Shown: positions 7,802 through 15,091 of the stretch, piece by piece
Layout of the letters: every line of letters begins with the position of its first letter
Numbering within the stretch: position 1 is the first letter of the stretch
DNA from: Verrucomicrobiaceae bacterium
Lineage (GTDB): Bacteria > Verrucomicrobiota > Verrucomicrobiia > Verrucomicrobiales > Verrucomicrobiaceae
Assembly: GCA_021151605.1 (NCBI GenBank)
Contig: JAGKWZ010000336.1
Coordinates: 1-15,119, forward strand
Length of the DNA stretch: 15,119 nt
Direction of reading: 5' to 3'
Program-made: the position numbers and the translations under genes
The notes under the pieces: generated by a model
Databases searched by the model: none
What the model was told of the DNA's origin: nothing
The model's input: only the letters and a program-made list of their open reading frames with translations

Positions 7802-8791
7802 ATGTCCATCACCTTTGGCTGCTTTGTTGGTTTTATCCTCTGGTTCGTCGTCCGCTACCTCGTGGCGGGACTTTACACGGTGAATCAAAATGAGCGTGCA
7901 GTGAAGACGCGGTTCGGCCGTGCAGTCCGTGTGGGGAATCTCACCACGCTGGATGATCCTGTCTCCGCGCAGCTCACGCCTGAACAAGGGGAGAGATACT
8001 GCTACCCGCAGGTGCGGGTGATCCAGCCCGGCGGGCCTTATTTTAAATGGCCCTGGGAAAAGGTACACAAGGTCAGCATCGCCACGGGCACAGTGAACAT
8101 GGCCTGGGACCCGGATGAGCCTTCGGCGAACGCATCCGGCAGCATCCTCGAAGCCGTGACGAAGGATCAGCTCAACGTCGGGCTCAATGGGCAGATCCGC
8201 TTCCGTGTCTCAGAGCGTAATCTGTATGCTTTCGTCTTTGGAGTGAAGAATGCCTACGCGCACGTGATGGGTTACTTCGTCAGCGTGCTGCGTGAGCGCA
8301 TCGCGAATTTCGAGGCCCCACGTGATGTTTCAGCTGATCCGAGCCAGCCCGAGTCTGCCGCAGCCATCGGTATTTCCATCAATGACATCCGCAAGAACAT
8401 GCGCGACCTCAATGAGCACATGGACCGTGAGTGCCTTTCCTCGGCGGCACGCTATGGCATCTTGCTGGATGCTTCGTTGATCACCGGCATCGATCCTCCC
8501 CATGAGGTGGAGTCTGCGCTGGCAGCGATCAATACGGCCTACAACCAGGTCTCCTCCGACATCAGCCTGGCGCAGGCCGCGGCGGATCAGAAGATCGTGC
8601 AGTCCCAGCGTGCGGTGGAGATCGAGACCCTGAAAGCCCAGGCGGAGGTGGAGCCTCTGAGCCGGCTGGCCGCGCAGTTGCTGGATCTAAAATCACGCGG
8701 CAGCCAGGCTCTGCGCGCCTACGTCCGCAATGTGCGCCTGTCTCTTTTTGACAAGGCCAGCCAGGTCTTCGTGGAAACCAAGCATCAGTAA
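7802..8791 (+). CDS. membrane-anchored SPFH/band 7 domain protein (first of pair)
   Basis: From the ATG at 7802 the product is 329 residues. One transmembrane helix (about 4-24, FGCFVGFILWFVVRYLVAG) is followed by the family's opening GLYTVNQNERAVKTRFGR and an SPFH/band 7 domain to about residue 230. An alanine- and glutamate-rich, probably helical segment follows (SLAQAAADQKIVQSQRAVEI), typical of stomatin, prohibitin and HflK/C oligomerisation. An in-frame ATG at 7733 has a better ribosome-binding site (GGGAG) but would add 23 polar residues before the membrane helix, so 7802 is preferred on protein grounds. Twenty bases separate it from a second SPFH gene, implying co-transcription and probably a hetero-oligomeric membrane scaffold. 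The exact subfamily is not certain, and HflK-like is possible given the neighbouring ftsH. Confidence 0.87.
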   Translation: MSITFGCFVGFILWFVVRYLVAGLYTVNQNERAVKTRFGRAVRVGNLTTLDDPVSAQLTPEQGERYCYPQVRVIQPGGPYFKWPWEKVHKVSIATGTVNMAWDPDEPSANASGSILEAVTKDQLNVGLNGQIRFRVSERNLYAFVFGVKNAYAHVMGYFVSVLRERIANFEAPRDVSADPSQPESAAAIGISINDIRKNMRDLNEHMDRECLSSAARYGILLDASLITGIDPPHEVESALAAINTAYNQVSSDISLAQAAADQKIVQSQRAVEIETLKAQAEVEPLSRLAAQLLDLKSRGSQALRAYVRNVRLSLFDKASQVFVETKHQ

Positions 8792-8811
8792 CTCTCAGCG
8801 ACGCCTCTTTT

Positions 8812-9491
8812 ATGGAACCACTCGTTCAATTTCTCACTGCTATTATCGGCACTTTTGTTGGCTGCACTATCGCCGTGCCCGTTATTCTCGGCCTGGCTCG
8901 TGTCTTTGGCCTTTATGCAATCGTGCAGGAGCGCCGGTATCAGGTGTATGTTTTGTTTGGAAAGGTGATCGGTGTTCTTGATGAGCCCGGTCTGCACTTC
9001 CTGCCAGTGAAGCTCGGCTGGCGTGCTTTTCTGGTGAACTGGCTCGGCACCTGTCATGAAGTGGACATGCGTCTGGACCAGATCTACCTGCGCAGCCAGC
9101 CCGTAAATTCTGAAGAGGGCGCGCCGATGGGCATCGGCATCTGGTATGAAATGTTTGTCAGTGATCCGGTTGCGTTCCTTTTCAAAAATACGGACCCGCG
9201 CGGCTCACTCTCTGCCAATGTCAGCAACTCGACAGTGCGCTGCCTGAGCAACATGCCGCTGGCGAAGATGCTGGTGAACCGCCACGTCATGAGCGATACC
9301 GTGATGCGCTGCAAAGCATCGCCAACGACCCTGAAGTAGCGGCGGCTGTCTTTGACGTTTTGGAGGCCCAGAAGATGATCACTGGTCCCGCGAAGGTCAC
9401 GCTGATGCCAGCATCTTCAGGGGATTTGCTGGCTTCCCTGCTCGTTGCCCAGCCGACGGGGCGGGATTCGCAGGTTCCGAATAAGGGGTGA
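8812..9491 (+). pseudogene. second SPFH/band 7 protein, internally deleted and frameshifted
   Basis: The first frame (8812-9303) encodes an N-terminal membrane helix (about residues 5-33), then GLYAIVQERRYQVYVLFGKV and an SPFH domain up to LVNRHVMSDTV. After position 9303 it runs out of sense and stops at 9337-9339. From about 9304 another frame carries an unmistakable SPFH C-terminus, DALQSIANDPEVAAAVFDVL followed by EAQKMITGPAKVTLMP, ending at 9489-9491. In relatives these blocks are separated by roughly 65-70 residues covering the end of the SPFH fold and the first helical segment. Those residues are missing, so this is a deletion plus frame change and not a one-base slip. It is the downstream member of a tandem pair and ends just before a terminator shared with ftsH. 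Confidence 0.83.
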
Positions 9492-9510
9492 TTCACCAGC
9501 GCAGATTCAC

Positions 9511-9541
9511 AAAAAAGGGGCGGCTGGTGCCGCCCCTTTTT
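9511..9541. terminator. bidirectional intrinsic terminator between the SPFH pair and ftsH
   Basis: A perfect 8-bp GC stem GGGGCGGC/GCCGCCCC (9517-9524 and 9529-9536) with a TGGT loop is flanked by A6 on the left and T5 on the right. It therefore works as an intrinsic terminator in both directions. It sits 19 bases after the end of the rightward SPFH frame and 24 bases before the leftward ftsH stop. Confidence 0.93.
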
Positions 9542-9565
9542 CATGATTTAAACTGGATGCCGCGA

Positions 9566-11668
9566 TTAGGTCGGTACTCCGATCAGACCGCCTGGCAAGC
9601 CACCGACCTCCTCGTCATCCTTGGTGACGGGGCGTGATTCGGTAGCTTTCGGCACGGGTGGTGGCTGTGGCGGTGGTGGCTTTGTATCTGGGGGATTGAT
9701 CAAGCGACCATGCTCCATGATTTCCTTAATGTGGCTGCCATCAAGCGTTTCGTATTCGAGCAGGGCGTGAGCGATGGCGTCCAGCCGGTCCTTATACTTT
9801 AGCAGGATGTCTTTTGCATGGGAGTAGGATTCATCAATGAGGCGCTTAACCTCCTCATCGATCTTTTGAGCGGTGTCTGGGCTGTAGTTGCTGCTGCTAC
9901 GGCCCATGAAGCTGGCGCTTTCATTTTCGCCATACTCGATCATGCCCAGTCGGTCACTCATACCCCAGGAGCAGACCATGTTACGCGCGATGCGTGAGGC
10001 CATGCGGATGTCTCCGCTTGCACCGTTGGTGACATCGCCGAATTGGATTTCTTCGGCAACGCGACCGCCCATGGCGACGACGAGGTCGTCGAGGAGTTCG
10101 CTCTTCCGATTGTTGTGCTTGTCTTCCTCCGGCAGCCACATGGTGGAGCCAAGGGATGGGCCGCGCGGGATGATGGTGACTTTGTGGAGCGGAGAGGTGT
10201 GCTCCAGAAGTTCAATGAGGATGGCGTGGCCTGCCTCGTGGTAGGCGGTGTTTTCCTTTTCCTTCTCGCTTAGGGCCATGCTGCGGCGTTCGCGGCCCCA
10301 GCGCACTTTGTCCCGGGCTTCTTCGAGTTCCGAACTCGTGATGGCCTTCAGGTTTTTCCGGGCGGCAAGCAGGGCGGCTTCATTGAGAAGATTGGCCAGT
10401 TCAGCACCGGAGAATCCAGGTGTGCCGCGGGCGATTTTGGACAAGTCAGCGCTTTCGGCTAGCTTGACTTTACGGGAGTGGACGCGGAGGATTTCCTCGC
10501 GGCCTTTGACGTCCGGGAGATTGACGGTGACTTGGCGGTCGAAACGACCTGGGCGAAGCAAAGCGGGGTCGAGTACGTCTGCACGGTTGGTAGCGGCGAT
10601 GATGATGATGCCTTCCTGGGTGTCGAAGCCGTCCATTTCGACGAGCAGGGCATTGAGGGTTTGCTCACGCTCGTCGTGGCCTCCGCCCATGCCGTGTCCG
10701 CGATGACGGCCAACGGCGTCGATTTCATCAATGAAGATGAGGCATGGGGCATTCTTTTTCCCCTGCTCAAACATGTCACGAACGCGGCTGGCACCGACTC
10801 CGACAAACATTTCCACAAAGTCGGAACCGCTGATGCTGAAGAATGGCACGTCGGCTTCACCAGCGATGGCTTTGGCGAGCAGTGTCTTGCCAGTGCCTGG
10901 AGGGCCGGTCATGAGGACACCTTTGGGGATCTTACCACCCAGGCGCTGGAACTTCTTCGGATCTTTGAGGAACTCCACGATCTCCTGAACTTCATCCTTA
11001 GCCTCTTCCACGCCGGCTACATCTTTGAAGGTGACCTTGTTTTTGTCCTGGGACATCATCTTGGCGCGGCTTTTGCCGAAGTTCATGGCGCCACGTCCGG
11101 CGGTTTTGATCTGCTGGCGCACCAGGAAGAAGATGAGCACCAGCACCACTAAAATGGGCAGCATGGACACGAGCACGGCACTCATCTGATCATTTTCATA
11201 TTTGGGCACGAGTACGAGGTTGTGCTTCGCCAGCAGGGTCTGGAGTTCTTCCTTCTGATACTGGATGGAGACAGCCACATTGAATTTGCGGGTGTTCTTT
11301 TTGGCTGCCGGGACAGTGCTGGGTGTGGCAGGCTTTGGTTCTTGGTCAGCAGGAGTTGTTTCTGACTTTAGTCCGATCTCTTCGGCAAGCTTCGGGCGCA
11401 GTGCATAGCCTTCGATGATCTCGGCATTGGTCGTGTCTTTCTGGATCAGGACGAGATCTTGATCACGGTCAATGAGGCTGTCCTCCACCAGCTTTTTGAA
11501 ATCTTTGTAGGTGATGACATCAGCACGAGTGGCCTTGTCTCCCACCATGAGTGCGGAACCGACAAGAAGAATGACGACGGAGAGCAGTAGGAAGCCCTTC
11601 CAGTTGAACTGCGGCTCCTGATTGCGCCGGTTGGGACCGTCGTTGCGTGGGGTAGGGTCGTCTGACAT
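9566..11668 (-). CDS. ftsH: ATP-dependent membrane zinc metalloprotease FtsH
   Basis: This hexameric inner-membrane AAA+ protease degrades misassembled membrane proteins and regulators. The 700 residues show a cytoplasmic N-tip, TM1 (about 24-42), a periplasmic segment (43-163), TM2 (about 164-184), Walker A GPPGTGKT (255-262), Walker B LIFIDEID (310-317), the second region of homology ATNRADVLDPALLRPGRFD (359-377), zinc motif HEAGH (477-481) and a third ligand probably at Asp553 (SGDI). The periplasmic part is longer than in E. coli, with a Pro/Lys/Thr-rich insert at about 103-128. The C-terminus carries a proline-rich tail (PPPPQPPPVP). All catalytic residues are intact. It lies 117 bases downstream of rlmB on the same strand and ends at the bidirectional terminator. 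Two SPFH genes converge on it, as expected of HflK/C-like partners, although they are not in its operon. Confidence 0.97.
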   Translation of the reverse strand: MSDDPTPRNDGPNRRNQEPQFNWKGFLLLSVVILLVGSALMVGDKATRADVITYKDFKKLVEDSLIDRDQDLVLIQKDTTNAEIIEGYALRPKLAEEIGLKSETTPADQEPKPATPSTVPAAKKNTRKFNVAVSIQYQKEELQTLLAKHNLVLVPKYENDQMSAVLVSMLPILVVLVLIFFLVRQQIKTAGRGAMNFGKSRAKMMSQDKNKVTFKDVAGVEEAKDEVQEIVEFLKDPKKFQRLGGKIPKGVLMTGPPGTGKTLLAKAIAGEADVPFFSISGSDFVEMFVGVGASRVRDMFEQGKKNAPCLIFIDEIDAVGRHRGHGMGGGHDEREQTLNALLVEMDGFDTQEGIIIIAATNRADVLDPALLRPGRFDRQVTVNLPDVKGREEILRVHSRKVKLAESADLSKIARGTPGFSGAELANLLNEAALLAARKNLKAITSSELEEARDKVRWGRERRSMALSEKEKENTAYHEAGHAILIELLEHTSPLHKVTIIPRGPSLGSTMWLPEEDKHNNRKSELLDDLVVAMGGRVAEEIQFGDVTNGASGDIRMASRIARNMVCSWGMSDRLGMIEYGENESASFMGRSSSNYSPDTAQKIDEEVKRLIDESYSHAKDILLKYKDRLDAIAHALLEYETLDGSHIKEIMEHGRLINPPDTKPPPPQPPPVPKATESRPVTKDDEEVGGLPGGLIGVPT

Positions 11669-11743
11669 GTTAGAAAGTTGGGGGGCTGGTTAGGAAGTTA
11701 CGTCGGGAGACCTTACACGCCGCGTTTTGTTTTTGCAAAAGAG

Positions 11744-11770
11744 CTTTCCACACCAGTTTTGGTGGGGAAG
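11744..11770 (-). terminator. weak hairpin between rlmB and ftsH, possible terminator or attenuator
   Basis: Reading leftward, an imperfect stem of about 10 bp (one mismatch) around an AAAC loop is followed by CTCTTTTGCAAAAAC, a broken T-tract. It could end or attenuate rlmB transcripts before ftsH. The interrupted T-run makes termination partial at best. Confidence 0.35.
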
Positions 11771-11785
11771 CCAATAGATGGGCCA

Positions 11786-12358
11786 TCATTTCTGCCGCTG
11801 TCTTACCGCTTCAAAGAGACAGACGCCGGTGGCGACGGAGACGTTCAGGCAGGGGACTTTGCCGCTGCGACTCATCGGAATGTTCACCAGAAAGTCGCAT
11901 AACTCGCCGGTGAGGCGACGCATTCCTTCACCTTCTGCACCCATGACGATGGCGATGGGGCCTTTGAGATCGACCTGATAGACGGACTGTTTTGCCTCGT
12001 CGGCGGTGCCGACGATCCAGATGCCGAGGTCCTTTAGGCGCTCCATGGCACGGGCAAGGTTTGTCACCCGCACCAGCGGCACGCTATGTGCACCGCCGCA
12101 GGAGACGCGCACGACGGTTTCGGTTATGGGAGCGGATTTGTCTTTAGGCATGATCACGCAGACACATCCTGCTGCATCCGCAGTGCGGAGGCAGGCACCG
12201 AGGTTGTGCGGGTCCTGGATACAGTCGAGGATGAGCACCAGAGGTTCGGGTTTGTCCTCAAGAAGGCTTGGAAGATCTGCCTCCTCATAGAGGTGCGGCA
12301 TGGAAGCGCTCGGGGAGACATGGCGGTTCTGGCGGGCGACTGGCGGTGGCTTTGGCAT
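11786..12358 (-). CDS. rlmB: SpoU-family 23S rRNA (guanosine-2'-O)-methyltransferase, RlmB-like, lacking the N-terminal domain
   Basis: The product is predicted to transfer a methyl group from SAM to a ribose 2'-OH in 23S rRNA (G2251 for RlmB). The catalytic SPOUT domain is complete. Motif 1 is DPHNLGACLRTADAAG, then MPKDKSAPI and NLARAMERLKDLGIWIVGTA, motif 2 is MGAEGEGMRRL, and motif 3 is LNVSVATGVCLFEAVRQR. All are very close to RlmB. RlmB normally has an L30e-like RNA-binding domain of about 75-80 residues first. Here only a short Pro-rich leader (MPKPPPVARQ...) precedes the linker HLYEEADLPSLL, so that domain is missing. The start is uncertain: ATG 12358 is used, a TTG at 12397 would overlap the carboxypeptidase stop, and ATG 12301 is also possible. 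The only odd catalytic-domain detail is IPMSRSGKVPCLN, slightly longer than usual before motif 3. It is probably co-transcribed with the M32 gene. Confidence 0.82.
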   Translation of the reverse strand: MPKPPPVARQNRHVSPSASMPHLYEEADLPSLLEDKPEPLVLILDCIQDPHNLGACLRTADAAGCVCVIMPKDKSAPITETVVRVSCGGAHSVPLVRVTNLARAMERLKDLGIWIVGTADEAKQSVYQVDLKGPIAIVMGAEGEGMRRLTGELCDFLVNIPMSRSGKVPCLNVSVATGVCLFEAVRQRQK

Positions 12359-12386
12359 ATCTGGATTTGTAGGTTTGGAAGAGGAT

Positions 12387-13868
12387 TTAGCCCACAAATC
12401 TTTCCCGCAGATGCCGAAGGTGATGCCGGGCATCCGTGGCCTTGGAGGTGGCACGCTGCATGATCTCACCGGGAAGCGGGGCGCCACCATGGGAGTGGAC
12501 GTTTTCACGAAGCCAGCCTAGCAAAGGTGCGTAGTCCGCTCTGTCGATGGCTGTGGCGATGTTCCGATGTTTTCGTGCAGTGGCGAAGAGTTGTGCCGCG
12601 TTCAAGTTTCCAAGGGTATAGGTGGCGAAGTAGCCAAGTCCCCCCATGCTCCAGTGGATGTCTTGAAGACATCCCTTCGCTGCGTCCGGTGGCACCATGC
12701 CGAAGAGTTCGGCAAAGAGCGCATTCCAGGCCTCGGGTATATCTTTGATGGCCAGATCACCGCGCACCATGCGGCGTTCGATTTCGAAACGCAGCAGGAT
12801 GTGCAGATCGTAGGTGGCCTCATCTGCCTCCACTCGGATGAATGAATACTCTGAGAGATTGATCGCAGCCATAAAATCGTCCAGGTCGATTTTGCGCAGG
12901 TTTGGGAAGATTTCTGCGGTGCGTGGAAGCCATTTTTCCCAGAATGCTCGTGAACGTCCGACATGGTTTTCCCAAAGTCGACTCTGAGACTCATGAATGC
13001 CCAGTGAGCAGGCTCTCCCGGAAGGCAAGCCGAAGTCCTGCTCTGGTAAACCCTGTTCATAAAGTCCATGCCCGGCTTCATGCAGAACGCCAAAGAGAGA
13101 CGAGGTGAAGTCCTTCAAATCGTAACGTGTCGTGAGGCGTATATCACGCGGCCCGAGGGTGGTGCAGAACGGGTGGGCCGTGGTGTCGATCCGCCCACCT
13201 TCAAAATCGAAGCCGATGCTGGCCGCGATCTCTGCATTCAACTGCTGCTGTTTGGCGATGGGGTAGTTCCCACGAAGGAGATTGGGTTTGATAGCTTTCC
13301 CACGCTCAACTGCTTTGCTGGCGATCTGGGTGAGTTCCGGTTTCAGTTTGGCAAAAAGCGAAGACACTTCCCGCGTGCGGGTCCCTCGCTCATAAGTGTG
13401 CAAGAGGGCGTCATAAGGTTCATCCGCGTAGCCCCAGAGTTCTGCCTTACGGCGTGCGATATTTAGAAGCTTTTCTAAATGCGGGGCAAACAGAGAGAAG
13501 TCTGAGCTTTTTCGTGCTTCCATCCAGGCATGCTTGGCATGCGCGGTGAACTCGCTTTCCTCCATGATCAGACGGTTGGGGATTTTGGCATTCCGCTCAT
13601 ACTCCTCGGTCAGGACGTTCAGGTTCGCGGTGGACTTTGGGTCTTGAAGACGGGCAGATTGAGCCTGGTGCAGAAGCTTTTGCATCATCCTTCCAGTCGC
13701 CAGGGCGTGAGCTTTACCACTTAGCCAGGACATCTGGCGTGCTCTGAAGGCGAGCGCCTTCGCCGGCATGTAGGTTTCCTGATCCCAGGAGAGGATGGAC
13801 TCCGTGGAGGTCAGCAGGGAAACTTCGCGCACATGGTCGCAGAGTTGGGCAAAGGCATGGACAGGCAT
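12387..13868 (-). CDS. M32 family metallocarboxypeptidase (carboxypeptidase Taq)
   Basis: This zinc or cobalt carboxypeptidase removes C-terminal residues from peptides and is usually cytoplasmic. No signal peptide is visible. The 493 residues match the family length of about 500. All M32 signatures are present: HPF (232-234) with DIRLTT (242-247), the metal site HEAGH (263-267), HESQSRLWEN (292-301) with the third ligand Glu293, IRVEAD (344-349), and near the C-terminus GCLQDIHWSMGGLGYFATYT. The start at 13868 gives the usual N-terminus, with LSWDQETYMP soon after. It is divergent from the FHA-cyclase, with a 167-base gap to the chosen cyclase start, and 28 bases upstream of the rlmB ATG, suggesting an operon. 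A role in peptide recycling alongside FtsH is only an inference. Confidence 0.95.
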   Translation of the reverse strand: MPVHAFAQLCDHVREVSLLTSTESILSWDQETYMPAKALAFRARQMSWLSGKAHALATGRMMQKLLHQAQSARLQDPKSTANLNVLTEEYERNAKIPNRLIMEESEFTAHAKHAWMEARKSSDFSLFAPHLEKLLNIARRKAELWGYADEPYDALLHTYERGTRTREVSSLFAKLKPELTQIASKAVERGKAIKPNLLRGNYPIAKQQQLNAEIAASIGFDFEGGRIDTTAHPFCTTLGPRDIRLTTRYDLKDFTSSLFGVLHEAGHGLYEQGLPEQDFGLPSGRACSLGIHESQSRLWENHVGRSRAFWEKWLPRTAEIFPNLRKIDLDDFMAAINLSEYSFIRVEADEATYDLHILLRFEIERRMVRGDLAIKDIPEAWNALFAELFGMVPPDAAKGCLQDIHWSMGGLGYFATYTLGNLNAAQLFATARKHRNIATAIDRADYAPLLGWLRENVHSHGGAPLPGEIMQRATSKATDARHHLRHLRERFVG

Positions 13869-13988
13869 GAGTTGTTACCATCCCAAGTCTCTCCACTGGC
13901 GCAAGCGCACTTCGAAATCTTTGCTGCATGAAAGGGGGGAAGGGCCGCGTTCATAATTCTCAGGTATGGGAAAAATACTGTGTAGGGC

Positions 13989-14035
13989 TTGACTTCCTTC
14001 GTGGTAGTTGCTTGAAGACTACGCATACAACTATC
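13989..14035 (+). promoter_or_regulatory. hairpin abutting the cyclase start codon
   Basis: GGTAGTTG (14003-14010) can pair with CAACTATC (14028-14035), an 8-bp stem with one G-U pair that ends at the base before the ATG. A competing shorter stem pairs GTAGT (14004-14008) with ACTAC (14018-14022). No ribosome-binding site is visible in this leader. A TTGACT at 13989-13994 looks like a -35 box, but I see no convincing -10 at the right distance. The structure could restrict translation, but this is suggestive only. Confidence 0.3.
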
Positions 14036-14956
14036 ATGGCAGCATTTCTGAGACAGCACGACAAAGGAGTGGAGCACGCCCTGGCGGACTTCAATCTCCT
14101 GGGGCGCAGCCCAGATGCGACCATCCGCCTTCAAGATACTGGCGTCTCTAGGCAGCATGCGACCATCCGCCGTGATGGCACTCTCTACTGGGTGTCTGAC
14201 CTCGGCAGCGCCAATGGCAGTTTCGTGAATGATGTGGCGGTGACGACTGCTCGTGCTCTCCGCCATGGTGACCGCATCCAACTCGGCACCTGTCTCTTCA
14301 TCTTTGAAACTGATGACGGTGATCATACTGGCCACTCGATCAGCGGTCATCAGATGATGCACACCGTCGCCCTGCCGATCAAAACGGTGAAAGCCACACT
14401 CTTAGTCGGAGATCTGCGCAACTTCACCAGCCTGTCCGCTCAGCTTTCTGCCGAGGATGTTGCTGCGATGTTGCGCGAGTGGTACGCCCAGTGTGAGCAG
14501 GTGCTCAAATCACGCGGAGCTATCATCGACAAATTCATTGGTGACGGCGTTTTTGCCTACTGGGCTGGGGACAGCATTGATGTCCGTGCCAAAGCGACGG
14601 AGGCTGCCCGGCTCCTCAGCGGACCCGAAGCCAGTGAATCTCCAGTGCGCAAGTCACTCAAAACAGATCGGAATCTTGAAGTCCACTGCCATATCGGCAT
14701 TCACATCGGCGATGTGGCCCTCGGTGCCATGGGCCGTGGTGTAAACACCGCTGTCGGAGAGGCGGTCAATGTGACTTTCCGCATCGAAAGTCTGACCCGC
14801 AAACTTCAGGTTCCCGTCCTAGTTAGCGCCAGCTTCATGGAAGGCTGGCCGGAGGGGGCCAGTGACTTCAAGCATGTCGGCATTCATCCAGTGAAAGGGC
14901 AGCCTGATCCTGTGGAGGTTTATGCCCTCGTCGAAAGTAATCCCGTGCTGGATTAG
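14036..14956 (+). CDS. FHA domain-class III nucleotide cyclase, probable adenylate cyclase
   Basis: This 306-residue soluble protein is predicted to make cAMP from ATP under control of a phosphothreonine-binding module. Residues about 5-95 form an FHA domain with the canonical LLGRSPDATIRL, VSRQHA and GSANGSFVN motifs. Residues about 118-300 form a class III cyclase domain. Metal-binding aspartates are at D126 (VGDLRNFTSLS) and D170 (FIGDGVFAYW). The adenine-selecting pair is K166 with T238 (NTAVGEAVN). The transition-state Asn and Arg are N245 and R249. The Lys/Thr pair is the class IIIb pattern and argues for ATP over GTP. The start at 14036 places the FHA fold at the N-terminus, and an upstream in-frame ATG at 13928 adds unconserved sequence. 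No transmembrane helix is seen. It stands alone and is divergent from the M32 gene. Confidence 0.92.
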   Translation: MAAFLRQHDKGVEHALADFNLLGRSPDATIRLQDTGVSRQHATIRRDGTLYWVSDLGSANGSFVNDVAVTTARALRHGDRIQLGTCLFIFETDDGDHTGHSISGHQMMHTVALPIKTVKATLLVGDLRNFTSLSAQLSAEDVAAMLREWYAQCEQVLKSRGAIIDKFIGDGVFAYWAGDSIDVRAKATEAARLLSGPEASESPVRKSLKTDRNLEVHCHIGIHIGDVALGAMGRGVNTAVGEAVNVTFRIESLTRKLQVPVLVSASFMEGWPEGASDFKHVGIHPVKGQPDPVEVYALVESNPVLD

Positions 14957-15014
14957 AGCCGACCTCGTTCTGATTTCTCAGGATTCGTCTCGCAAATTCA
15001 GCTTCTGGTATCCA

Positions 15015-15047
15015 AATAAAAAAGCACGGGCTGTGACGCCCGTGCTT
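15015..15047 (-). terminator. intrinsic terminator of the leftward gene at the right edge
   Basis: A perfect 10-bp stem AAGCACGGGC/GCCCGTGCTT (15022-15031 and 15038-15047) with a 6-base loop is followed, reading leftward, by TTTT and then ATTT. It therefore terminates the leftward gene whose stop is at 15094-15092. Reading rightward it is followed by CAAAAAGG, so it has no T-tract and would serve the cyclase gene poorly. Confidence 0.85.
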
Positions 15048-15091
15048 CAAAAAGGATGCATTCAGTGCTGAATGCGGCCTGGGACTAGGAT

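Noticed and set aside
13928..14035. N-terminal extension of the FHA-cyclase from the ATG at 13928
   Set aside because: It contributes 36 residues unlike FHA proteins, and the FHA fold begins right after the ATG at 14036.
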